In this document: positions 47,440-60,115 of the stretch, piece by piece
Position numbering within the stretch: position 1 is the stretch's first letter
Layout: each line of letters starts with the position of its first letter
NCBI GenBank assembly: GCA_051294375.1
Contig: CM119265.1
Span: forward strand, 18,462,631-18,526,630
Length of the DNA stretch: 64,000 bases
Direction of reading: 5' to 3'
DNA from: Paraspadella gotoi
Taxonomy: Eukaryota; Chaetognatha
Position numbers and translations under genes: made by a program
The notes under the pieces: generated by a model
What the model was told of the DNA's origin: nothing
Seen by the model: the letters and a program-made list of their open reading frames with translations, nothing else
Database searches by the model: none

Positions 47440-50400
47440 TCAATATCTTCGTCCCCTCCCTCCCGCTCCACCTCCTCTACGACCTCCACGACTACCGCGA
47501 CCTCCTCTACCACCACCTCTGCCACCCCCGCTTCCTCCACCGCCTCTAAAGCCCCCTCCTCCAGAATTGGCCCCTCTAAAACCGCCTCGCCCGCCTCCTC
47601 TGTTACTCCCACTATTTCCACCTCGTCCGCTTTTCGATTCATCGACAACGGATTCTCCGTCAAGAGTTCTTAGGTCCGCCACGTCGACTCTCTCCACGTT
47701 GCCGTAATCCAAGAAACTGACAACAGCCATGTTCTTCGCCAGTTCGTCGACGACGGCGACGTAATACTCGCCGTCGGCCCAGTACTTGGCTAGCAAGGTA
47801 TCCCCCTCGGAGACGGAGGGTCTAGTCGGCGCGCGGAAAAGGTCGCCTCGCCTTCGATCATCTTCGCGCGGCGCGTGATGGTGAACGGTGCCGTTGGAAG
47901 GAAGCGGGAAGTCCTCAAGATCCGCGTGGAAGTCCGAAATTGGCTGGGGTCCGCGATTTCGAGAATATCGTTGTTGATTGAAAAAATTAAAGCCCTGAGA
48001 ACGAGATCCTCCTCCTCCTCCTCCTCCTCCTCCTCCACCGCCGCCGCCGCCGCCGCCGCCGCCTTTTCCGACGTCTCCTCCTTCGTGAATTTTTGTCTCC
48101 AAAAAATCAAAGAGAGTGGCTGGTCCTGAGGATGGCGGAGGCGCGGCCTGGTCTTCCTCCTCGCCCCTCCTCCCTCTTCCACGTCGACGCCCACCACGGC
48201 CGCGCCCCCCTCCACCGAATTCGTTTGCGTCCGCTTGCGCGTTGGAGACTCCCCTCTGCTCCTTGGCCCAGTTTACGTCGCGATAAACGGCAGAAGAGTT
48301 TTCAGTTATTCCCGGATCTTCGTCGGTCGATGCCACACGACGACGCGGGGGAGCTGACATCGGCTTAGAAGGTAGACGGCCCCCGCCGAAAGTTTTTTTC
48401 GGTTCCGTATCTTTGGACTTGAGCGCCTCCTGAGCATTAAACGAATTAAATCATTTTGGTAAAAGAGTTCAATTCTTGGCAATAATTTTGTAGAGTAACA
48501 AGTCGACAAAACCTGAAGAGCTTCGTCACGTTGCTGTTCAAATGCAGCATTTTTCTCCTGAGTTCCATCCTCTGGGGTATCGCCGTCGACGTGGTCGACG
48601 GTTCCGAAGGCCGGTTTGGAGACGTCTACATCTTTCGACTTCTTACCAAACGCAACCCACGGGGGCGGACCTCCTTCCTAGGAAGACATAGAAATATTAG
48701 GCGTAATAAGCAGAACAATATACATTCCTGTAATTAATCGAACTGAGTCCGAGGGAAAACACCTGGCCAGAGTAGACTCGGCCGGTCATTTCGACCAGTC
48801 TATTGGCTTCCCATTTCTCCACCATTTTTGCGACGCATCCGCCAAGAACTTTGATATCCTTGGGGCCGACTTGAACATAGCCCTGACGGACAGAGATTTT
48901 ACCAACAATTTGCACTTTGGTGCCTGGCGGTGTGTGGACGGTTAACTGAAAAAAAGGCAAACTTTTGGAAATCGGAAAAGGAATCTTTACTAAAAGTACT
49001 TGATAATTATATTTATATCAAAGAAAGAAAAAAATGTCATGAAGTTATGAAGCTAGACCCTAAACTTGTATTTATTGTTGCGCAACGTGCCTGATTGACA
49101 TGATCAATTTCCAGCAAATTGACGCTGTTAACGCCATCGGTGAGAGTGAGTTTTAGCATACGTGGCGCATGTTGCGATTCTTCATTGGATTTAGGAGCAG
49201 TAACGTTTCTGACTTTTTGAATCTAAATGAGGAAATGGGGTAAAAAGAAAAAGGTAATTCAGCGCCATGAAAAAATCTTAAAAGTATAGTGATCTCGCCA
49301 GACGTTACTATCAAAGAAAATTAATGAAAAAATTAATGATGATGATATAATAGTAATTGATGACTGATGTAATAATAATCGAATATTGATACGATGATAA
49401 CCAAAAGATTGATGCGATGATAACCAAAAGATTTATGTGATGATAACCAAAGGATTGATAGTTTTGATACGATGATAACCAAATATTGATGCGATGATAA
49501 CCAATTATTGATGCGATGATAACCAAATTATTGATGCGATGATAACCAAATTATTGATGCGATGATAACCAAATTATTGATGGGATGATAATCATTCATT
49601 GATTCGATGATAATCATTCATTGATTCGATGATAATCATTCATTGATTCGATGATAATCATTCATTGATGCGATGATAATCATTCATTGATGCGATGATA
49701 ATCATTCATTGATGCGATGATAACCATTCATTGATGCTATGATAATCATTCATTGATGCTATGATAATTATTCATTGATGCGATGATAATCATTCATTGA
49801 TGCGATATAATCATTCATTGACGCGATGATAATCATTCATTGACGCGATGAGTCATTCATCGTAAATAAAACAAACAAATGCCTGTATAAGTGAGAGAGA
49901 GAGAGAGAAAGAGAAAAAGAGAGAGCGGCATATAATTTAAGGAGAGAGAGCTAGACAGCCGTTGGACAGCCGCTGGAGAGCTGCTGCAGAGCTGAACTCG
50001 TCTATATAGACAAAAATTGTTTTGTAAATAAAACAAACAAATGAGTGGAGGAATCTGAAACAACAATTTAAAAGACCTCAATGATGAGAAGCCATGTCAA
50101 AACTTTCTATGGTTACACATTTGAGCTATTTCCAATGTTAAAACATCATGACTGATGAGTGGGTCCAACATGACGACGGCGGCGGCACAAAGAAGCAATA
50201 CTAAATGGTTATCTACGCCCAAGACGTAGATAAAAATATTTAAAAATATTAAAGCCTTAATCTACTGCGGTAAAAACACCACTGTCTCGCAATACCTGCG
50301 CTACAATTGGCCCCTCGATTTTATCAGTTTTGCTGCCCGCCTTGCCAATGTCGTCAGGAAACGAAGGTAAGCCGACTCCCTTGAGATCCATGTTTTTCAG

Positions 50401-50517
50401 AACTTCCAGCGCTGACTTAAAGGGCAGGTCGCAAAAGCCGGGAATCTCTTGGACGATCTTTTCCGGGCTAATCCGCCAACCGTCGGCTTTAAGCCGGTTC
50501 AGTACTTCACCCGACAT
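47440..50517 (-). CDS. TDRD3: TDRD3 copy 2 (Tudor domain, RGG tail)
   Basis: Second tandem TDRD3. Five exons (50517-50296, 49222-49091, 48945-48763, 48677-48513, 48429-47440) sum to 1692 nt, 563 residues. It shares KTDKIEGPIVAQ, IQKVRNVTAPKSNEESQ, TPPGTKVQIVGKISVRQGY, VLGGCVAKMVEKWEANR, EGGPPPWVAFGKK and TLFDFLETK with copy 1 and keeps the same intron positions. The Tudor domain (about 441-495) has GDTLLAKYWADGEYYVAVV and VSFLDYGNVERVD. A Gly run (about 15-18) sits before it, and an RGG/GRGG-rich tail (about 505-563) ends the protein, so it may bind RNA and be methylated itself. No UBA domain is visible. The second exon ends at a GC donor (CAG/GCACGT): only this choice keeps the frame and matches copy 1. 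The 1.07-kb first intron contains a minisatellite. Confidence 0.93.
49370..49860. repeat. Minisatellite of 22-23 bp units in TDRD3 copy 2 intron
   Basis: About 20 head-to-tail units of the form GATGCGATGATAACCAAATT or GATGCGATGATAATCATTCA plus ATT. The array starts with the CCAAA-type unit (to about 49580) and switches to the TCATTCATT-type unit, so there are two homogenised blocks. Unit variants (GATTC, GATGC, GACGC) occur in runs. Confidence 0.92.
49862..50043. repeat. Pair of 20-bp direct repeats flanking GA-rich DNA
   Basis: GTAAATAAAACAAACAAATG occurs at 49862-49881 and again at 50024-50043. Between them lie (GA)n runs and a GC-richer GACAGCCGTTGGACAGCCGC segment that is itself duplicated. 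It adjoins the minisatellite. Confidence 0.8.
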
Positions 50518-51440
50518 GGTGCAAAATTATCGCTTATTTAGTTTATAAATAGCTAATAAGACTTCATTTCTATATGTATCTCTATCGAGAAGAAAAAAGT
50601 AAATGAAAATACTCGGGGCCAAAACAAATGCCAGAAAAAAATTGCGGACAAATTATATAATTTAATTAAACGAAAGTAAAGAATTAAAAAAAAATCGCGG
50701 CATTGTTCAAGGACTTGCGTTGCGAGAAATGGCCAAGTATTTAAGCTACATAAATGCATCTTTTTAAAATTTTGCCTTATGCGATTAACGGGCCAAAATA
50801 CTTCCGCAGCAACTAAAAAAAAATAAGATTCTCTCATTCTCAATTGTTCTTGATCTAATAAAGGAAGATCGCCGATTAAAAACGTAATAACATCTGAGAG
50901 AAAAATATGTACAATTGTAGGGGAGGGAAAAAAATTCATGCAAGATAATTCAAAATAGCACGGAAACAACTATGACAAAATGATATAACGAAAATTCACT
51001 ATTTTCACGCACAGGTAAAATTAAATAATGAAGATGAATATCAAGCGATCACTACGGATACTTGCGAGGGGAAATTGATGGATAAGATCTAAAGCGTGAT
51101 GGAGCAAGAATCTAGGATCTGCTAACATTAAAATGGTTAAAAAATTGAGTAAAGAAGTATTTCTCCTAGCATAATAAATATAATTGATAAACTTGAATCT
51201 GTTATGGGATAGTTCAAAATAAAAACCTGGAATATGCTAATTGAACGAAAATTTTGTCAATCTATTTTTAAATATAAACAATATAATTAACTGCTGAGTT
51301 AGTAAGTGTCTAGTTTTTAATTCGAAAGAGTTTGCATTTAGATACAATGATAATGACACATAATTAATATCTTAAATATGCAGTAAGTTGTATGATGCCG
51401 GATATAAATAAAATATTCACATAAACACAGGAAGGGAATG

Positions 51441-54400
51441 TCAAACGATAGAGCAATGGCCTTTGGACTTGCAACCATCGCACCACCTCCATCGGTTCTT
51501 TGGCCACGAGGTTTTGCACGATTTGCCGCGAGTTTTCGAGATCTTTCCTCTCTTGATCTTGGCACGAACGTTTCCTTCGATCCCGTTTTTCTCTCTTTCC
51601 AGTTGCGAATCGATTGAAGCTATATCGTTCGGATTGTCCGAATTCTCCGAATGCTCCGTAGTAAGGGGAATATCTCCTCCGATTAAGCCGTCGTTGTCGT
51701 TGTCATCGATAGGGGCGACGATGTAAGGTGGATCGGCGACGAAGACGACGACTACGGACTTTTTTCTTTTGAGCAGTTGAGCCTTCGTTGACGGAAGATT
51801 ACAATCACGACACTCTGATAAAGCCGAGGTAGTTTCCTCGGATTCATGGCTTGTGGCCGATGGAAGAAGAGACTTTTTTCCTTCTGGCGTCAGCATGTAT
51901 CGAATCTCATCATCATCAGAAGATTCTTCTTCCTTTTCAAGATCCAAGTGGTCGCCGACCGAAACGTTTTCTCTCCCGACACATTTTTTCTTCAACGTGC
52001 ATTCCCGACACCAAAGCCACCGACGAGATAAACCGTATTTTTGACGGCAACTGTGCCCTACTTCATTTTCAGACAAATAGTAAACAACTGACTCTTCGTA
52101 ATTCGGATTAAGGCGATACAATGGATCTTCTTCATCATCCAACACGTCGACTTCAATTGAGTTTGATTGTGTCCCGATTGAAGACTCTTTCTCGCTATAT
52201 TTTTTCAATTTCTTTTTCATCTCATCGACGACGATTAAAGGATCACCGAAAGTCTCGCGAGATTGCAAGGATGCTTCCGTCGTCACATCCGACGAACTTG
52301 CGGGCGTCTGGACCGACGTTTCCCACAAACGCCTCCTGGAGGAACGAAATGAGGCGGAATCGCTCCAAAATCGCCCGTTTAATCCAGAATCTATTTTAGG
52401 AGAGGTCAAAATTGCTCTTGATGAGGACAAGCTTCGAGTTTTAATCCTTTTAAAATTAGTCTTCGTCATTGATTCCGCTGATGTGGCTGCAGCTGGCGTC
52501 GCTGGAGCAAGAGTCGATGAGGCATCAAACGGTAACGCTATGCGAAAGGTGCGTTTCTTCTTTAACGGTTCAAAATAGGAGTTTGAGGATAATGTTCTCT
52601 GACGCCTTCCGCTCTCAAGATTCCAAAATTTTCCGTTCAAGCCAGAAATGGAAGCGATTGATGTCGAGACGGGATTTTGTTTAGCGGATTTTCTTCGGTG
52701 CTCCATTTCGTTGGACAGGAGAGAATTTTTAATCGGTCGATTATGGACGCCACCGTCGCTGAGATGGCGCCGCTTTGGTTTAAAGTGTTTTCGGCGGGGA
52801 ACTGAAGATGAACGACGTCGTTGTCTCTCGGGACGATGAATATCGGGAATCCCGGATACGCTGAAGGAGACGTGAGCGCCTTTTCGAGTAGAGTGAGGCC
52901 TCTCCACCTTGCTGGAGAAAAGAGGTGACTCTAATGCTTGGTTGTTTTCGACGTGGGGAGTCAATGAAGACGATGGAAAATTCGGATCGTTCGGGGTTTT
53001 GACGCGATGGCTCGACCGACGTCTCTTAGATTCGGCGCGCCAAAACCCACCGTTGAGTCCAAGGTCATTTATCAACGATGCGCGCCTTTTCTTCGCTCTC
53101 TCTGCTTTTTTCGCTGCTTCCGCTCTCTTTCGCTCGATAGCGTTCACCCGCTTGCTTGGAAGGCCGGGACGGTTTCCCTCGCCTTGCCAGAACTCGCCGT
53201 TAAGTCCGGTCGAGGAGGCCCTGGCCAGTTTTTTCATGAGGATAGACCGCTTACAAGACTTGAATCGCGTCCGAGATGGAGAAAGCGGTTGAGTCAGACA
53301 ACCTTCGATTCCATCCGCCGAAGTCGAAACGTGAGCAGTTGGAATCTCCTCAAAGACATTTTCGCTCTCTTGATGTAGACTCGAAGATTCTTTAACTATG
53401 AGTTTCGACAGGGAGATACTGTCTTGGCATCCAGGGCACCTAGAACAAGGGATGATTTTTTTTTCAAAATATAAATAATAATAAAAATAATATTGAAATG
53501 TAATTTTCCCTTACCTTCTGCAATACGTGCCGACTATGTTCCTTGATCGCCTAGATCGGATGGCAATTCTCTTTAGACTCAGATAGATTCTAAACTGCTC
53601 TGCACGTTTGACGCTGTTTCGTTTCATTTCAATCAGTCGCCTCTTTCCGAGCGATTTAGAGGATCTGCATCTACTTTTTGGCCGGCATGACTTGAGTTGG
53701 CGAGAATTGTTCGAACCGGAGGGAGGAGGCTTTCGCGAGGGCGAGCCGCCGGAGGTACGTCTAGAAGGCGACGGAGGTCCGCCGATCGGATCCGTGGCGG
53801 CCAGGGCGATCATTTTCGATTCGCACTTAAGTCTGTCTCTTTCCGAGTTTTTGCGTAATTCCCTTCCTTCGACTGGAGCGGGCGCGAGCTTCGCCTCTTC
53901 AGTCTTCTTCGAATTTTCCAGGATCTCACGTTGCCCATGTTCTTCCTCTTCATGGGTTCTAAGTTGACGGCGATAGTAAAACTTCTTCCCGCAAGTCAAA
54001 CATGCGTAAAGATGGCAATCGGTATGAAACAGCGATCGGTGGTAGTTGAGTTCGCTGAAGCGGAGAAATTCCTTGTCACAGCGGTCGCATTGGTATTTTC
54101 CAGAGAGGTTGCGAAAGAGGTGCGATCTACGGGAAAGAGGAGATTCGGCCTCGTCGGCGTCATGTGTCGACGATGTGGGCGAGGATAACTCGAGCGGGAG
54201 AACGGCGGGAACGCGGTCGAGCGTCGCGGGGTGAGGTGGCAGTGGGAGAGGCGATGGCGGGGGAATTGTCGGAGATTTGGCAACGGCCGCGGAAGGATTG
54301 TTCATCGATTTGACGTCGCAGGTGATTGAGACACTCGCCGTTGAATCGACTTCAGCTGACTCCGAGTTGCGCAAATGATGACGATGACCGGAGTTTCTTT

Positions 54401-57400
54401 TCGCCGGCGTTCGACGAACCGGCGGGGGAGACAAGCGAATGGGTGATTTTCGGCGCTTCTTCGAATCCCTGATTACAAACGAAACCACAGTGAGTTTGAC
54501 CATGCGATTAAAAAATCATAAACGTCTAAGATTCGCTAATTTTATTACCGATTTATTTTGGGATTGGAAATATTTTCCTCTTTGAACTTAAAAGATTTGG
54601 ACAAAGCTGTCTTCAATAATTTGGAACTTGCGTGTTTGAAAGGACTGAAAAAGTAAATATTGCATAGTAACTTGTAACATTTTATATCTAATAATCTATA
54701 AGGAATATTCAGATTTATTCTCCTCATTCCTTGCCTACCTTTCGAAAGTGACTGTATACTCTGGATCAGGACAGAACGAAATGAAAATTCTGCGACGTTC
54801 TCTCTCGTGCGATTTGGCGCTACCACGACGACGAGGAATGAAACTGGCTCTTTCTTTGGCTCGTTCGTCTCTTCTCCCTCCTCCGCCGCCACAGACGCGT
54901 AGGATCCCGTCGCGATCGACGACAGGATATTCCACGGAATCGTCAAAGGAAGGGGCGTCCACGCAGGATGCGCGGGCCTCGGTATCGGAGAAAGCGTGGC
55001 TGTCAGAGTGCGCGTTGGACACCGCGTTCAGACCAGCGATTACTTCGACCATATCGAGTGATCCGGAAGATGGGGAAGGGACCTTGAAGAGAAAGAGTGT
55101 CAGTCTGTCAGATAATTTGTTTCGTAGAAAAACTTAAGAAAGATCGACGATTCGCATACCGAATTAGGCGTCGGGGGAATTTCCATGTCACTAGCTTCAT
55201 CCGAGTCGTATCCGGCTGCGCCGTGTCGAGGGACGATGATGAGGTACGGCTGCACAACGTTGTCGGCATTGTTGTTGCGAGAGGCAGGGACAACGACTTC
55301 CTGGGGAGCGCCTCTTGATTCGGCGATAGAGATGGTGACCGGGGTGGTGACGGGAAGGGATCGTGTGGGCGCTGTGGATGGAAGGGCCTGCTTCGTCAGC
55401 GTCGCATCCGGTTCAGGGTCGGGGGTGATGGGCGAGGAGAGGGGCTCATTTTCAGTACCCGAAGCGATTTGTTTAGGACCACCGGTCAACGTTTGAGGTT
55501 CTGAAAAAAAAAATATCACATTTTAATACATTTTCAACTGTGCTTATACAGTCAAATTATTAATCAAATAAAATGTACACGTAAATACATAGTCTCACAT
55601 TAGTCACGCATTCAATAAAAGTACCTTCTTTGGATTCCGTTGAATCTACTCCTTCTCCCTCCGCTTTGAGATCTCTCGGAAAATTTAAAAGGCATCGTTT
55701 ACGTTTGCAGCAGTTCTCACACCACTTTTCCCTTTCTCGAGGACCGTAGTAAGAACGACACTTGCGCCCCTCCACGACAGCCAACAAAACATCCGTAGAA
55801 AGGTGGCGTTTCCTGGCGCTCTTTCGCGGCGCGCCGACTGTTCCGCCAGAGCAATCCGAAGAAGCTCCGGAGATTAGGACATTCGATTCGATTGATGATT
55901 TCGATTCGGCCTCGGAAACGACCGGATTCGGATCAGATGACTCGGACACTTCCTCGTTTTCATTAAGCCCCTTTGAATCAATCAAATTCGTCGCCGAATC
56001 TAATGTCGCGTCCGGTTTAGGAAGCGTCGCGACGGAGGAAGTCGAACTCAAACTATTCATGGAAGAATGACAAACAAGAGCTTTCTCAGAAGTCGAAGTT
56101 GTCGGTGGCGGAAGAGAACAGAGTATTTGAATTTCCTCGTGGACAGCATTTGAGGACCCGCTAGGCGAAAGCAGGGGCTTGGCCTTTCTCTTATTGGCCC
56201 GAGCCACGGCATCGGCGAAGGCATTCGCTCTCGGGCCCCTGGGCGTGGAGGTTATGGAAGAAGAAGCCGTCGAAGGCGACCCTGGCACAGGAGCAGACCC
56301 ATTGAGGCTCGGAGAAGATTGGGGTTCGAGGATGTGATGGTCGGAGGAGGGAATAGGGGATGCTTCGGGAGAAATAGGCGGCGAAGATCGAGGGACGGGG
56401 GCTTGATTAGGTTCGTTAGAACCGGCACATGCCGTTGAAGGCTTTGGCGTGGAAGTTGAAGATGACGATGAGGTTTTGACAGATTGAGTTGTGTTGGAAG
56501 AGAGCGTAGATGTGGGTGGGGAAACAGACATTAGGCCCACAGCAGCTGACTTGAGAACCGCTATGACAGACTCCAAACGAGATCCAGCGGGACCTGCTGT
56601 TCCCTGAGGAGTCTTGGGTGCATGGTTAGGTCGAGAAAGTGCTGGGGTTGGTAATGCGACAGGCGCGGCACTGCTCGATGGACTGACTCCATTCAACTCT
56701 TTCGGCGGAAGTGCCGGAGGGGCCTCCGAAACGATTTCGGCGACGTCGGCCTTGTAAGAATTATCGAAGTCGGCGTAATCCGACGGCTCGAACTTGAGTT
56801 TTTCGAAAGGTTTGACGCTGCAGACAAAATCGAGTTTTAGTCTAGAGGAGGGAGCGCTAGGATGCCGAGCCATATGAACAGAAAGCCCCTTGCTGAAATA
56901 AAATTGGCGCCCACAAAACTGGCATTGGTGTCTGCCGAATTCCTTGAGCGGCGATCTAGGTTTGGCGGGCGTTAAGTTAGTGCGCGCACCTGCCGGCGAT
57001 TGACGACGAACCGGGGACGGGGAATCGCAGCGGGGATTAAGATGCATCTCAACGTGCGTCTTAAATGAGAGATGCAGGAAGAAAGAAGCGCCGCAGTTAC
57101 GGCACACATACTTGCCCTCTTCGTCTTTGTACCCGTGAGCTGGGTCGACGCAGGAGCGCCGAACTTCGTTCATGGATGATGTCAGAGGCGTGGATTTTCG
57201 GACAAGCAGAGTCGGCGTGGACGATGACGGAGCGCCGGTGAGAATGTGGCACGAAACGTCATCGTCGATGCCATTGGCCGTGCATGCGGCGTTCGAGAGA
57301 CTAGATTGTTCGGCGGGAGTGACAGCGACCGCGGATAAACTGACACCCGGCGCCTCCGCCTCGGAGGCTAGATGATCGGGACACGAGTACGCCGTCGACG

Positions 57401-58463
57401 CACGAGTCTTGCCGTCCATGAGGATCTTGTGCACGCTTTTGAGATGGCGCTTGAGAGCTTTGTCGTGGAGGAATCTTTTGGTGCACAGTGAGCAAGCCAC
57501 CTGCTCCGCCGTCATATGGGCCCGTATTCGATGATCGTGTAAAGCCTTAGAGTGAAGGAACTTTACAGGGCACAATTCGCAAGCAAACTCAAAACCTCTG
57601 GCTGGCATCTGAGCCGCAGGAAACGTTGAAGCCGGAACGCCGTTCGTCCCGACTTTAAACGCCGACGCCGCGTGGACATTACGAAGTCCGTTGGCGTCGA
57701 TACGAGTCGTCGAATCGGCAGAGGAAACTCCCTCGTTCATAGTGGCCCATCCCGTGGCCGAATTGAGAACGCCATTGCTGTACACCAAAGGCGCCTTGCG
57801 AATCGCGGGCCGTTGATGCGCCGGAGCACGGGGTAAAGGACCGCGAGGGAGCAGGAGCCGGTCGGTAGAGGACGAAAGAGAAATCGGAGCCGAAGGACGA
57901 TGATCCATGCTGGAGGAGAATTTGGTGCATCTCTTCTTCTTGCAGCATGCCTTGCACCATAAATGCTTCAAACGGGGACCAAAGCGTCGACGACATCGCC
58001 AAAGAATGGGGCCCACCGTCGCGGAGGTCGACAGGTTCCTCGAATCGTTGGAACGAGACGAGGCATTCTCGAATCGAGAACCTGGAATCCGACAATATGT
58101 AATTATTAACTAGTAATTGCTATATAAAAGAAAAAAGTAAAGCAACAAATTAAAAAAGGCTGGAAAGCTTTCTAAAACAGAGAGAATTAGAGTACTAAGC
58201 CTTGAGAAATTTATTTGATCCAAAAACCGAAACGAGAGCGAAATCTCACCAAGATTATTAACCGATATGACGGTCTCCCTCACGTCCGAAATGATAACCC
58301 TGTCGTCCAAATCTGTCCCTGATTGAAGTGTAGAGACGGTGGGAGTGGCAAAATGGGGCGCGTCTCCGCGTTCTCGTTTGACGATGACGTGATTAAGACG
58401 CGTAGGACCGGAAGTCGAGGGGGGGCTGACGATAGGGTGACTAGTGGCGGCCATTTCGCTCAT
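51441..58463 (-). CDS. Large nuclear protein with six C2H2 fingers, four C-clamps and four GLNGxFW motifs
   Basis: Seven exons (58463-58250, 58081-55625, 55500-55160, 55082-54739, 54644-54549, 54468-53515, 53439-51441) sum to 6405 nt, 2134 residues. C-clamps with C-x11/12-C-x2-C-x5-C spacing lie at residues 101-123 (LWCKACCKKKRC), 846-868 (KWCENCCKRKRC), 1933-1955 (LWCRECTLKKKC) and 2110-2131 (RWCDGCKSKGHC, at the C-terminus). C2H2 fingers lie at 239-260, 268-289, 398-418, 458-478, 1278-1299 and 1307-1328. GLNG(E/G/K/R)FW occurs at 1547, 1596, 1735 and 1821. The linkers are Ser/Pro-rich and Lys/Arg-rich. The C-clamp is a DNA-binding accessory motif of TCF/Pangolin and of the ZNF395/ZNF704/SLC2A4RG group, with one copy each. 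The latter group also has a C2H2 finger and is the nearest known architecture. A DNA-binding regulator is inferred. No HMG box is visible. It is transcribed divergently from DHFR. Confidence 0.85.
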
Positions 58464-59319
58464 GGCTCGAAAAGCGCCAGTGGGCGTGGCCGATAGTGAT
58501 CAACGCATTGTCGTTTTCCATCGAAAGCGCTTTCACGATAGCATCTGGAAAAAAAAATGAAAAACTTTAACTTCCAAAGATCGTTTAAACTTTTTCATGA
58601 ATATATTGTTTTTGATATATGTGAGATTAAATTGAGTTAAAGTCGGTTCGAATAATAAAAAATAAAACAAAGGTTTATAGTAGACACCATATAAATTGAA
58701 GGCATTAAATAGATCCTTGTCGCTCTGTCTCATAGTTTGTATGGGTAAAAAGAAAATTTGACTGACATCTGAATTAACAATTTAGATCAAATCCGAATTT
58801 AATGTGATTAAAGTGTTGATTGTAAAAATGTCTTCTATCAACGGTCGCCATTTTGCACCGATGCAGTGGAGAGCTCTCAAGCGCCATTAAGGAAGGGGAA
58901 AACACATGCTGGTCACGTGATGCATCCGGAGACTCGCTTTAAAACTATTTTCAAATACGAATTTTGTCAAATACTCATGGTTAAATTCTTAATTTTTCGA
59001 TATAGTAATTGTCGAAAAACGTGTTGTAATAATGAAGAAATCGTGTTCAGATAATTAAAACCAAATTAATATCACATTGATAAATATGACATTGATTAAA
59101 AATTAAATCTAAAATTTTACAATAATCGTTGGATAATTTTTTTTAATGTCAAGAATTGCTTTATTCTGCCGATGAAATTTTACATTAATGCCTTTCGTAG
59201 CGTTGACCTTTTGTTTCTTAATTCTCAAAAAATCAGTTTATTTCATCGCGATTCGCAACGCGAAGAACGACTTTTTCTCACCAAAAATACCAAAATTTCT
59301 GGGTGAAAGTGATAATTTC
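58464..59319. promoter_or_regulatory. Bidirectional intergenic region between C-clamp gene and DHFR
   Basis: These 856 bp separate two divergent start codons, so both promoters should lie here. The sequence CGGTCGCCATTTTG (near 58842-58855) contains a GCCATTTT match to the YY1-type site. No TATA box in a convincing position was seen. The assignment rests on gene orientation. Confidence 0.5.

Positions 59320-60115
<796 letters not shown>

Noticed and set aside
47875-48129. Plus-strand Ser/Ala-rich open frame
   Set aside because: Antisense of the Gly-run codons of TDRD3 copy 2.
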